From contig CM060846.1 in assembly GCA_030762175.1 (NCBI GenBank), positions 239,868,012 through 239,932,011 on the forward strand: a stretch of 64,000 bases of DNA, read 5' to 3'. Position 1 is the stretch's first letter. Each line of letters starts with the position of its first letter. This DNA is from Metallyticus violacea. Lineage: Eukaryota > Arthropoda > Insecta > Mantodea > Metallyticidae. Below the pieces are notes generated by a model. That model was not told where the DNA came from, made no database searches, and worked only from the letters and a program-made list of their open reading frames with translations. Of this stretch, positions 22,101 to 36,778 are shown piece by piece. The translations under genes were made by a program, and so were the position numbers.

Positions 22101-25100
22101 TTCGTGAGTTCATCCTTATGGTCCATAACTGTAAAGGACCAATTTTGCTGCTGTGTGTTCCACTTAGTAGGTGCTACAGATGGGAACTTTAGCATTCCTA
22201 ATTGAGAGCATACGTTTTTTTTGCATGGCTGTAGGGAAGCAGGAGTATTGCACTGTTACGAACTGTTGAGAGTACTGTATGCTGCTTTATGTCATCTATA
22301 CTTTCTTTCAGTATTGCATTCATCCAATGAATATGACAGTAAACATGCTTATAATGCTTGAGAGAGCTTTTATTGGTGCTTGCAAACCAAGATGCTCTCC
22401 TGGCATTGTAACAACTGCGATGTACCGCCTGTGATGTCTTAAAAGTTAAAAAGGTCGTTAAACACTATTAAAAAAACTCCTTTGTGGGACTGAATTGTTT
22501 GTTTTTTCTTTCATTTATATTCTTTTTAATAGCTTGAAGACATGATGGGCTAATACATTTGCTGTTCGATAAGCAATAATGCCATTATATTCAAGAAGTC
22601 TTACCTGAACTCTAGCTGTTTTGTTCACATGCCATAATTATTTTGATACTTGAATTTTTTACTGCATTAGATGTTTCATCCAATAATTAACACAATTGCA
22701 GTCTCCAGTATTTCTTTTAATTTTTCAAATTATAACTTCCAAAGCATACTGTGCTGCCTTTCCGTATGTCATTGAATAGATACTTAAAAACCGTTGCACT
22801 TTGAAGAGAGGCCAAGTTCCTCATAAGTGTTTCTTAATAATTTCACCTATCAATCACATATTCTTTTTTACGGAATGAGTTGATTCATTATGACCACGCA
22901 ACAAAAGTTTGCTTCCTCTCCACCCTTCAAAGAAAGTACTAAATAAAAATAATAATCAAATCACGTCACTTAATGAGACTGCTCATAACATACCTATTGC
23001 GACTTACAAGATTATTATGCATATCTTTGCTTATTTGAACCCCTTCATCCAAAATGTTCTATTCTTAATAAACCAGCATTTTTAAAATGATATGAGAAAC
23101 CACGTGGCCTTGAGATCGTTTATGAATGGGAAGATTATTTAAATGAGGCCCCCTCTTTTGTCCATTCGTTGTTTTCTCCTTAAAGCAAAATAAATAGCCA
23201 ATATAATAATTTTAAATGTCTTACACAATGACACAAAGAGAGAAATGCGTCGTAATTTTGTTTCTTTAAACAGTGTTTGTGCTGGTTTGTCACTAAAATG
23301 TAGGGATTAAGGAGATTAGTCGTGTCTTTCAAATAATGTTCCAAGTTATTTCTGCAAACTAGCACGGGACGCACCTTTTCTCCTGCCGCCTCTAGATGTC
23401 GCTATTTTTTCAAATGCTTGCAAAGTAGATTACAACTTGATTTGCCTGGCGCGCTGTGATATCTTGTTTATGGTTGATCTCTCTTACCAAGTTTTATATT
23501 CATATTCATTTATGATTTTAGAATGCAATCCTGAAGGTATAAGGTTAATTAGTTACTAATACTTAGATAAATATCTATTTTTAGCTTTAAAGGACACTGA
23601 TTGTGTTGCTTACATGGTACCCCAAAATCTGTTGACATTCCTAATTGTAGAACAGGTCCGCACTCAGATACGTTGATCACACTGATCCATCTTCGTTTTA
23701 TATGTAGGACGTCACTTTAAGTTTAGATATGCGATTTAATTTGCATTTTAATTTGTAAGCAATGCTGAGAATGCTTAAACACACTCTACGCCCCTGAAGG
23801 TAATTTAGTTCACACTATTAAAAATACAATAATGCAAAATCCCTCCAATTCAAAATAAAGCCTAGCAAATGAAATGCATATTACTTCCCATTTCCTTATA
23901 CCAGTTGAATCACCTGCCCCTACTTTTTTCGAATTTATGCAACATGCTAAATGACATGTGCCTTGGGTCTATCTTTACCGTTCACTTTACGTCCCATACA
24001 TATACGCAGACAGAAGAGTGCTTGAAAACTCTGTGAATAAGCGGCTTAAGGGACAGAAGGTACTCGCGGTATAAACCCATTCCAAAAGCATCGTACTCTC
24101 ACACTGAGAAGTGCACTGGTATCCATACATTTTATAACTTTTATTCCACTGCATACATTCTTACTTACTCCATGGAAACTCCCATTAAACGAGTCACCTA
24201 TCATATGCATATAAAAATTATTTAAAAGAAAACGGTGGATCTATGCAAAGCAGAAAGTAACAGGCTACATAGTGGATATTGTTCAGTAACATAAATATTA
24301 ATTAATTCAACTCTGGCATAATCCACGGCATATAACTTTTTGTATGGAAGGCGCAATAGCTTGCAGTAGGTTAATATTGACGTTAAAATTCCAAAAGGAG
24401 CTTAAAACAAAATTAAAGGGCCATAGTATCAAGCAAAGCTTCGAGACATGAGCAGAGTTCCCGCGCTACTCAGCTAACATGGCAGTTTAATGGAATCTTG
24501 TTTCCAAGTTTTGAGTGGTCGAGTAAAATTGTTACGTTTTGTTCAGTTTTGTGTTCTGAAAATTCGAGTACGAATCTTAGGTAGTAGGTGATTTCTTTCA
24601 CTCCTTATTTTACTTTTTTTTAACCAATGACGTAGTATTACGAAACAAAAGTTATTGTGTAAACATTATTAATAAATTCCATGAAACGCATGAGAATGCT
24701 TCATTTCTTTTGTTGCAACATACATAATGAACTCGGTAACAAATTCATACTCCGCAAGTAAGTTTTTAATGTTGGTATTAAACTTCACTCTATCAACCTT
24801 GTGGTAAATCCTTCAAAATGCGAAGTGTCCAGATAGCTGCATGAATCAACCTTCCGTGTGTTTTGCACCAGTACTTGCAATTTTCAATGAACCTTGGTTA
24901 CTCATCTATACTGAAACGCCGAATATGTGGACATGCTGTTGCTCTATGGTAAAACATGATGTAACGCAGCGAAAGTAAGAAGCTTGTACAAGGAACGATT
25001 TCTAGGAAGAACACGAACTACAGTTACGGTTCGAAGGGTTGAGACGCCTCTGTGAAACATAGTTATAATATCACCTCATGTTCAGCATGCTCCAGTGACT

Positions 25101-28100
25101 TCTAGAAATAATGAACAACCGGTGCGCAATGCAAATGCAAACAACGCGTACTAGCTCTAGGACCATAGCACAGGACATGAACATTAGCTAGGCATTAATT
25201 ATGAGAATATTACACCGCAATAAATTTCATCCCACCATCTACAACTACACCAGGCTTTCTACGAACGTGACTTCCAAGTGCGAGTGGTATTTTCGCAATG
25301 ATTATTGCAACAGGTAGAAACTGATGCCGGATTCTTAAGGAATGTGCTTTTTAGTGATGAAGTCATGTTCCTCAACAAAGGAACTGTGAATCGACATAAT
25401 ATGCACTACTGGAGTGTAAGTAACTCTCACTGGTGAAAGAGTGCAATGGAGTGTCAACGTGCTGTGTGGCATTCTAGATGATCACCTAATAGGACCTTAT
25501 TTTTCGAAGACACATCACGGAACCGTGATATCTTCAATTACTCTAAGAGATGTGCCGCTCTAATTACAAACTGCGCCGCTATGAAACGGGTGAGAATGTG
25601 GTTCCAGCTGGATGGAGCCCCACTATGCTGGCTCCTAATCGTATGGAATTACACAGACTAATTCCGCTAAATGGATTGGGCGAGGGAGCCCCTTCGCTTG
25701 ACTGGCTAGATCTGACCTCGCTCCATCAGATTTCTTCCTGTGAAGAAAAGGGTCTATGCAGAGGAACAAGGGGACCCAAAACAATGACGCTGCTGATTAG
25801 CGAAGCATGCAGGAAAGTCACACCAGGCATGTTGCACCATACAAGAAATTCTCTGCAGCAGCGTGCTCAAATCTGCATTAACCAAAAAGAACCCCATTTT
25901 TGAACATTTGCATAATCAATTATGAGCTTTTTCAGCTATTTGCTTACCCATACTTTATCCCTAGCCAAGGACATTTAGCTGATTCACAGTAATTACGGTT
26001 AATAAAACACAAACACCTAAAACTATTGGTATAGACACATGAACAAAAAAAAAAAAAAAAAAAAAAAGGAAAAGGAAAAAAAAAGGGGGGGGGGAAGAAG
26101 CAAGAAAACAAAACTAAAGAAGAAGAAACTATCATACAGGATTTGAAATTGCAAAACTCCGAGCGATTTCACAGCAAGAAATATTTTCGTATCGCGCTGT
26201 TTTCAAGTTAACGAAAAAATGACGTTTTTAAGCTTTTGGCAGCTTCTTGTATACCGGCAACTTTTTATCATTGGTACCAGAAGGACATAAGAAAGTATAA
26301 ATGGAAAGTAGAAGAAGAAAAAATTGTTGCTCGACAAAAGGGGCGATGTTTTCAAGAAAGAAGATAATCTGCTGGTTGCATGGACACGAAAAAATAGGGG
26401 CAGCTGATTCACTTGGAATATTAACTTACAAATAAATATTGTTTAAAAAGTCGCACATTTCTCCTGTCAATGTCAAACATTAGAAAAATATTTTCAATTT
26501 TTTACAATTTTTCTTACATGATATATATGTGAAGATTATGAAAAGAACTCTGTAATTAATGAGTGAATCTTGATTCCTTCTATGAAGTCGGATCAATCAG
26601 CTGAAATTAGTTTTAAATAATTAAATAGATTGTTATCCATATATTTTTAAATGTTTTATAACCGAATACATTAACTACTAAACCTGAAAGGAGTCTTTGT
26701 TTGCAATATTTTCCAATATAATCTTTATTTAAACTTATAATTGTTAGTATTAATAATTGTTCATTATGATTAAATATTATCAAACTCTTTGTTGTCGGTA
26801 AATTTTCGACAAAATAAACTTTTAAATAATATATAATATAGAATTTTATGACAAGAAAATTAAGGTGTATTGTAATTAATTCACGGATACATTGTATTTA
26901 AGATGTAAAATTACAAAAAATCAAAGAATATTAAATAATTTTAATAGCTGTTCTAGCACATTTGTAAAGGAATATAGGTTAATTAGAAATATTGAATGGA
27001 TATATAACAATTTTTAAATCAGCTTCATGTTGTTTGTTTGGCGATCATTACATGAAAATAACTGTGCAACATTTTGTGAGTATATAGATTTACATATTTT
27101 GTTGGTTAATGTTAATTATTATGATTTTTAACTTTCATTTGGAGGCAAAAATATTAATATTTATTTACAGATTATACCGTTACAGTCTACCGTCATATTT
27201 ATAATTAAGATGTAAGCACATAAGTATATAGAATTTGTGTAAATAAAATTTTATCGATTTATAAATAGTTACTTGCTATAGCAGGTTTATAATATAAGGT
27301 TACAGTACACTTTATTAATTTAGAATCAAGAAGAGTTGGAAGAAATTAGCAAGACAGCTCATGTTAAGGCTCAGGAACAGCTAATTCCTGAAGGAAAACT
27401 GAATACTGATGGATGGCAAGAACTAAAGCAAGCAGAACAACAATCAAACATTGAAGCTAATAAAGGTTTAAACAAAGACATAATAACAAAAAAAGAGAAA
27501 TTTATTAAAAGCAACGATTCAAAAACGATTAATAAACCAAGAATGGAAGTGAAGGATGTTCCTTTCCACATGGTTCAGCTGAAGCCAGTTAAAAAACAAC
27601 CCAAACCTTCAACAGAAAAAACTGTGAACACTGTCAATGACAAGGTAGGGTGTTTAACTTTGAGGAAGATGTTGCAGTACTTTCAAGAAACTAAACCTGT
27701 ACATATGAAGAATTCTGTGTGACCTCTTGTTTATTTCTTCTTTCTCTTTCTTCCACTTTCAAGGGTAAAAGAACATCATGTTCCTGAATGCATTGTTTTC
27801 TTTCAATTTTGTACAGATTTTATATCTTAACTTAAGACATGAATTATGGTAGCTATATCACAACTTCAATACCAATTGTTTACTTTAAAATATTCTTATA
27901 CATGCACACATAATATCATGGAAGAAAGTGACTGAGAAAGATCAATCAGGAAGAAGATACTCTCCTAAAAGGAAGGCATAAAAAAATTTGATTTAAAATT
28001 TAATTGAGCCAATGGTTTATCTGGAACGTTCATATATCACAATAACTTAAATGAAACATAGATGTACATGCAATAGCCCACAGATATTTCTCAGAACACT

Positions 28101-31100
28101 TTGTCTTATAATGTAAAATATTTAGTGCTAATGTATAGATGCATAAATCTGAAAATGCTCAGCTCTAATTTTGTGAGATATTTTTAGTTGTTAGAACAAG
28201 AAAATTCATTTTTCCCTAGAGTTAAGAGGTATTTGAAGTACTTTACATTGTCATAGAGATTTATATAACTCCTAAAATGATGACTTCTTAGATTTATGTA
28301 TACATTTCAGTAAATTTCTTATTAGTTGCTCACAAATTTTGGCTAAGCATTTCAAAATTGTAAGATATTTCTATATACATATATATCTTTTATGTTTACA
28401 ATGCCAATAATTTTAAGCTACTGCTGTATATATCTGCTTTTTACATGAATCATGATATTATGGTATTTCAAATATTACCTGTATATATCACATGGTTTTC
28501 AATATTTAAAATATAAAATAAATTAGCATCCATGTATAGTAAATGAATTGGAAAAAAATATTTATTGCATAATGAAGTGAAAATGCCAAATAATATTTAA
28601 TGTTTGCTTAATAGATAAATAATAATTAAGCAAAGATAAGCATTTAAATCATTGATTGGCAACTCCTGAACTATTCTTTCACTTCTGTCAATCTGCTTAA
28701 AGTTTGTTTTACAACAAACAAAAAAGATAGATAGATAAATACAAGAAAGAAAGAAAAAAAAACAATAAGAAAGAACGAACGAATGAACGAACGAACAAAA
28801 GGAATAAATTAATAAGGAATGGAAGAAAAAAATTCTGAAATATAATAATTTGACAAATTAAAAAAAAATAAAAGTAATAAAAAATGAAAAAAAATATACA
28901 TTAAGGAAATACACATTGATGAATTTAATTAATTTGTTTTAAATTATTTACATTTCTGCACATTATCAGATATATACTGTTGCCCATATATCGAGTTTAA
29001 CAGCTTGCAAGTATTTAAATATGTATCCTTAAGAAATGTATGATGACAGTATTACCTCATCCCAATTTGTCTGCCTGAAATGTCTCAGTAGTTAAAGGGG
29101 ATGAAACACTGTTAAAAAATCACAATTTGTTAATTTATTTTTAATTAATATAGGTGAGAAGTTTTTCAGAAAGGGATTTAAAAAGTTCATGATGTACTAC
29201 CATAATGTTCTGAGTCTTTCTCCTCATAATTAAGGATATTATTGAAGTCTTGAACATATTATATAATTTAAGAAGTGTTAAATTAAAAATTTCAACTCTC
29301 TAAAATGTACATATATGTATAGCCTAAACAATAACAGCATTATATTTGCTATATCTAAAGTGTCCTTCAATAAATTTTACCTATAGTCTGTTTATATCTT
29401 CTCTTTATTAAAAATATTTTATTTTTATTTATGTTCAAATTTTTTTCTTTAGGTGTGTTTTCTAGGAAGTAATTTTCTTCTGATAGTACATCACTAGCAA
29501 TTCATGTATAAATATTTTTAAATATCTTCTTCTTGTTTACTACATGTAATGTGAGAGTCACTCTTACTACTCCTGTATTTTCTGATTTACAAATATTCAT
29601 TCTTTTTACTCCATAATTTTATGATTTCAAAATATTATCTTTTCTTTTCTTCTGAGTCTTTCTGATGTATTATACAAATATTTTAACTTTAAAATAATAT
29701 CTCACTTTGTAAATACTATAACATTAAATTTTGACATTTAACTTGTCTGTGGTATTTTCTAGTTACATTGGTAATAATGCATGATAATCTAATAATTTAA
29801 TTACTAAATTAATACCTAAAATACTAATATAAATTTTTTAAAATTCATTTTATATTCATGATTATTCAATAATTTGGTTTGAATGTAATATGAGAGATTT
29901 AAAAACATAAATACATCTTAATATCATTTTAAACAGTAACATGGACAGCTATAATGACTGCTAATAATCTATTGAGTCATACTTCAACAAACTAACAAAA
30001 AGACAAATGATCAAAAATGATTATGATTTGTCATTTTAGTTGAAAAATGGAGTGCATTTGGACAGGAGAAAGCATTCATTGGAAGTGGAGAATGTAGAGA
30101 AGGTATGGTTATTCATGAGTAATATTGTTTCTTTACTATAATACTAATATTACAATTTCATTCATCTTTGAACTGCTGAATATCAAATGTTTATATACTT
30201 ATGTAGCAATAGTTAATGGCTAACATTTAATTTTTTAATATAATTCATAAATAAGTAACATTTTTATAGTGCTTAAAAATGTTTTTATCATTAGTTAAAT
30301 GAAAGAAACCCTTTTCGATTCTGATTAAAATATATATAACTGTTAACCAAGAAAATATTAACATATTGGGTTAATGAACACTAAGATATATCATTAATTT
30401 CCTGAAATAGGCTAAACATTTTTTTTTTTTGAAAAGTGCAAAATAACTTTCAATTAAGGTCAATGGATGTTAGCATTAGGAAGATTTATTGCATTGTTGT
30501 AAATATATATTCTTCTAAGGGGAGCTAAAGTTTCATATCATAATTTTGAACAGAAATCCTAAGAGGATAAAATGGAATGTTTACAAGCATATGCTTAAGT
30601 GTAGCTATTATATAGACAAGAAATTGATAAGCATACAAAAATTGGTCAAAACAAATCATTAACTTGATATTTCTGTTTAATTATTCATGTATTTAAACCA
30701 CTTATCAAATCATTGAATTATGTAAATTTTGTGATAATCATTGTTGAATAAATAAGAAATTAAATTAGATCCCGTTAAAACAATAAGTTCTGAAAGCATA
30801 TCTCATAATACTAATATCACTCTCTCCAACATCAAACATAAAGACAGATTCCTATGGTCATTTAATCAAACAAAATGTTCTTTGTGTGGTATTGCATGCA
30901 TGACAAAAATCAATTGGGATATGTCACTATGCAACTTTTCTTATTTAAAATTGGCTGATGGCTCATGAGGGAAAATCACAAAAAGTGTAATAATATAAGC
31001 TCTAGGTTGTTCAAACCATTTGTTCAGCAAATGTACAGGGCGGTTCTCTCACTAGAGGCCCCAAACTAAAGTTTCTGGAGCCTTTAGTAACAGAATCACT

Positions 31101-34100
31101 CTGCATAAAATGGGATAGTGTGCTTTTGTAACTAATCCAATTTCTGAAATTCTATGCATATTTATTATAACACTATGTGCACACAGAATTATTTTGAGCA
31201 TCATTCTTTCAACCAGATTAATACATTTTTGTTATTTAAGTTGCACTTCTATAAGTGAAACTTCATTTTATTAAAAATATAATGGAAATATAATATTTAT
31301 GTGGTAATTTTTTACAAAGATAGGAGCACATTATTGTTATTATTGAATACAACAATTGAAATATGTCTTAAGTTGTGTAGTGAATTCATGCAGCAGTAAA
31401 TTTTCCCTAAATTGTGAATATATTTAATTTACTTTCTAAAACGTTTATTATCAAAAGGAGTGCCAATTTTTTTTTTCATCTATTTGCAATCAGTGGTAGA
31501 TAATTAATAAGAACTTATTGTTTTGGTCAAGAATACATTTTGATTGTTAACTAAGATTGAGTTCTATTAGTATAAGTTCTGTGGCCTGGATCTTGATTAT
31601 CTCATTTTGTATTCTTTACAATGCAGACATCTAAATTTTCATGCATTATTATATATAAACATTATTTTATGCATCAATTCAGAAATACCAATGACAGAAA
31701 CAATATAATTCTCATTGCTTGATTATAAGAAAGATTTAGGTATTTTTAGAAGAGCAAATTCATGCTTTTGATAGTAAAAGAATAGTATTTTGAAGATTTA
31801 TAAATTGCAAATATATTTCTAATTGCAATAAATCAAAACTGAAAAAGAGCTTATATTCTTATTCAAATATATTAATAGCAGCATAGGAATATAAACATGA
31901 GAAATCCAAATAGAGTAATACATTTTTACAATAAGTAACTAAGTAAAATGTTCCATTTAAATGGAAATATTTAATCAAAAAATAATTAACTAAAATGTCA
32001 TTACTCATTTAAAGTTGGCTGGAGATATTTTCCAATCTCATAATGCCATTTTCCAAAATATAAGTGAAAATAATTAGGCAAATATATGCAATAATAACCT
32101 AGTTCATAGTTATAAATTATTGATAAAATTCACAGATACTGCCCAGTATATAGAACATTTAAGGTCATATCTATGTAGATTCTTATGCAGCCCCTTTAAT
32201 TTGCACTTGTTTGCTAAAAATTTAGGGCAAAATGACAATATCATGTGCTATAATCCCAAATCAGAAATGGAATAGTTCTGTATAGAGGATAATCCTAGAC
32301 TTCAGATTTCTAATTTTGAAAAATACTGCTTCTTTTTTTTAAATGTCATTCATATAATTCTTTCAAAAGAAGCAAAATATTTTTAAATATCAAATATGAT
32401 TTCTATGTTAAAACAAGAAAGTCTGGAAGGTATATGTCTGCATATGTTTATTAATTCATATATAATTATTTCATAATCAGCAATCCTACACAGTCATCTG
32501 TTGTACAGAACTATAAATAAAATCCAATTAATTCGGATTCATACAGGAGCACTAAGAGCAATGTTCTTAGTTTTAATTATTTTTCTATTAGTTTAATGTA
32601 TATGTTGTGAAAAAATGTGCAATATCACATTTATTCCTTTTAGATAAAATTTATTTTGTGCATGTACTGAAGTATTCTGTGTAAAGAGTTAAGAAATAGC
32701 TGTTTGAGCTTACTGTTTTCAATTATCAGGAACCAATCAGATCATCATCAGAGCCTGAATCTGGACAGTCCAGTAGAAGATCTTCTATTCAAGAGGTACA
32801 TAAGCCCTTCTATACTTTGTTCTATGAATTTTTTAATGTTGATTTTAATTTTGACTTGAGCTGTGATGAGCTTTTGCTGCAAAACTCTAATAAATTTAAT
32901 GTTTATGTTTCCACAGTAATGGATCTTTTTACACTAATTTATGTCGCTTTTCTAATGTGTTTGCATATTTATATTTAAGGATCTTTTCTTCTTTGCCATT
33001 TGAATTAAAGGTTTCAGATTATGCAACATTGTTGTATTTAATAAGTTGAAATAATATTTAAGGTATTATATTTTAGTATTTATGGTCACATGATATTTTA
33101 AATAGGAAATAGTATGATAGCCTATTCATAGAATATTTCCTTTTTTAAACCATGTAAATTTTTTTTCTCCATGTTTCATTTATATTTTAGTATAATATTA
33201 AACTAGTTAAAATAATGTATGATGCTGCTCCACTTTCCATGAAAGAAACTGTTGTTTTGTTTCTCTTGTTTTTAGATGAACTATTGTTGTAAATATTTCA
33301 GGTTATTTCATATATTTAATATTATTGAATAATAAAATTAATAAGCTTCAATGTCATGGAATGTACTTGGTCGTGCTCTTTTTGCTTTCCTTGATTACTT
33401 TGTTGCTTAATATTTTTTATGAATATTTTACAGCTTTGCTGTCTGCAGCTTCTGTTCTTTTTGCTTCTTTGTATGTATTTTTTTTTATATCTTTGGTGCT
33501 TAATATTTTGGTTCTTAATATTTTAGAGCCTCAATGTGTGCAAATTCTGTTCCTTTGCTTCTATATAAATAATTTTCTTTGATTTCTTTGATGCTTAATA
33601 ATTTTTTTCTTTATATTTTACAGCTTCATTGTCTGCAGCATTCTGTACTAAATAAATTTGCTGTTATTTTTATTATATGAGTTTGTTACACTCTCTTATA
33701 AAATTGTAATTTTTTACAGCTAGGCTCACAAAGGTAATTGTTGTTAGTGCATCATTTAATAATGACTCCTAAAATGTAAATACAGGATGATCCATTTATG
33801 TATGAACCAATGCATGCTTCTATTGCTATGTGAACAACATTCCCTGGCCTTGCAGTCAATTTAACTCAATTTACTTCTCCATTTATATCTTATGGTAGTA
33901 ACAATTATATCATCATCGTTTTGTTGTAAATGGGTTAAATATAATCATCTTTTAAAATGTCACTATACTGTTTCAACCCCAGATAATTTCAAGCATTGAA
34001 ACAATTCCATTTGTAAAGTACCTTTCTTTATCCAGTCTGTTTCAAAGGTATTAAGTTTTATATTTCGTCCTATTGTATTAATGATATTGTTCTCTGAAAA

Positions 34101-35717
34101 AAAACTCTCAATACTGTGTTTAACAAATAAATAACAAGAACAAGAATATATTAATGAAAAATAAATTATTTACAAAGCACTTTTTGACTTAAAACACTTT
34201 ATTATTTTTATTGCCTTCTTTTGTAATGCAGATATTTCTGTTTTTGCACAATTTTCCCAGAGTTTGATCCCTTACATAAATTAAGAATAATTCAAACTTA
34301 TTAAAACTATTTGAGCCACCGTAAGTTTTACTTGACACAATAAAAACAATGTTTAAATAATTTGCAAAATAAGTCGTGAATATGCATGTTTCAAGTTAAA
34401 TGACTATCTGGTGTAATGCCAAGCAATTTAGTACTTGCAATGTTTGAGTCCTAATTTAATAATTACACAATAAGTTTTATCATTATTAATAAAATATTAT
34501 AATTGAACCAGTTATTATAGTGCTAATAGTATCCAAAATATTCTTATGTATATTTTCATTACAATAATCTCTAACACAATGGTATTGTTATTGACAAACA
34601 TAGTACAATCATTTTTATATGAGATGAAATGTGGTATATAATTAACAGCTATGGTAAATAGAATTAGACATAACCCTAACCCTTAAGGAATATTTCACCT
34701 AATATGTTTAATACCTGATAGGACTCTGATAAATAGCAATTCTTCACACTTCATAGTTTTAATCATGTAATTGCAATACATGATACACCAAACAAAAGCA
34801 TTTGACAAGTTAAATATGCTAGATGCAATATTACTGTTGTTTTCAAGAGCATCAATAATTAAATAATATTGTATATTTTCAATTGTATCTATAGTTGACA
34901 TTTTTGGTATAAAACCTTATTTACTATTACGTAATTCAGCTTTACTAAAATGTCAAACAATTCATGAAATGTTCAAAATTTTAGATATAATAGTTTTAAT
35001 GAAACAGTCAATAGCTTGATACAACAGTTCTATTAAACTGTTACAACTGGTATTACCATAAAAAGTTCTAATTCTTCTGAGAACAGTTTGTCAATTTTAT
35101 TTCTTGATGGTAGAGTAATTATTTCATATACGTTTTTAATGAAGTATTTCAATATATCAAAAATGTCCCTAGAAGCAGCTTTATTTAACTTGGCAATTAG
35201 TTTCAACATTCATAGCAGTAAAATGCATTCAAATTTCTAATATACTGTCTGTTTAATAATCAATCTGGTAACTAAATCTGTCTTCTAAAGCAACATTTTT
35301 ATATTATTAACATATGTAATAAAATATTCAATAAATCCTCAGCTGTAAATGAATTAACCATCTAATTTTTTACAGTCTAACAACCTAATTTCCACAATAG
35401 TCCACGTTGTTTACTTTTATTATTGGATGTAGCTATATAATTCAATAAGAATCTCTATCATAGTATCTAAATTTGTATACATAATTACAAATAATCCTAA
35501 TGATGACCAGAACATTTAAATATGTTTTATAACCTTATAATATCTTGTTTCAATGTACACAACTCAGTTTTATACAAATTAAATTTACTAATTTTTTTTT
35601 TTTACATTGCAAGGCATTAAATATTCTTTAGTTTTAAAGAAAGCCAGAAATAAAAGAAATCCAAAAATATATACCAGGAAAGGTTCAATCCACTAATGTA
35701 TAATAATAATAATAATG

Positions 35718-35779
<62 letters not shown>

Positions 35780-36709
35780 TACGTAGTTTTCAATCCTTGT
35801 TGTGCTTGAACGATTTATTTGTTAGAAATTTCAAGTAAAATTCATGTTTAATATACTGTAATAACATATATTTTAATGCACAACATATATTTGAATTTTA
35901 AGGCATTTATGCTCAAATAAACAAAAAATAATAAAAAATAAATGCAAAATAAAATATACTCTAGCAAAAAATAAAAATAAACTGTAAATTGCTTTTATTT
36001 AATTTGAAAATACTTATTATTTTATATTTATTTTGAAAACAAGGATTACACTCTTTTTTTCTATATGAGCATAAATGCCTTACAGTTCAAGTAGTCTTTG
36101 TAATTGGAAGTTATATTATCATGTGTATACTACACACATTTTTACTTTCAAAAATAACAAATAAAACAATTCACACATTCGCAGGATTCAAATTTCTGTA
36201 GTTCTCAATAGTAGGCAACTGCTTTAAATTGCTCAACTACCAGAGTATGTCTGCCATGGAGAAGTCAATTAGGCTGGTAATGACAATATTATGCTAAAGG
36301 CTATAAGACTTGCTGGCAGATGTCCCTTCAATCAAGTGCTGAGCTGAACAGAACTTAGACACATTATCGTTTCGAGAATCTTCTAATTTTTTGCCTTAGG
36401 TGCACATTAATAAAGATATTAACTACTCTGTTGGTTTATACTACAGTGGAATTGTAGAAAATGCTACACAGTATAACACTGAAAATAACTCTATATTTAC
36501 AGTACAGTATTTAACATTTATAGGTTTATATTTCTATTGCATCAACCACGGAATTATAATTAGAAAAATGTAAGTACACTTGGCAGAAACTGTGATATTT
36601 TTAACACACAAATAATTACAAACACTCATAAATCAGTTTCTTTAATATATAGAAGACACAAAACATTGTGCAAATTAAAATATCAATTAAGAGCTTTCTG
36701 TTCGTACTC

Positions 36710-36778
<69 letters not shown>

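Noticed and set aside
26041..26110. Poly-A/poly-G tract as a SINE tail
   Set aside because: No SINE head or body upstream; it looks like simple sequence.
35642..35683. Candidate PEVK exon reading KPEIKEIQKYIPGK before 'gttcaa'
   Set aside because: Residues are suggestive, but there is no AG acceptor with a pyrimidine tract in phase, and the donor is weak.
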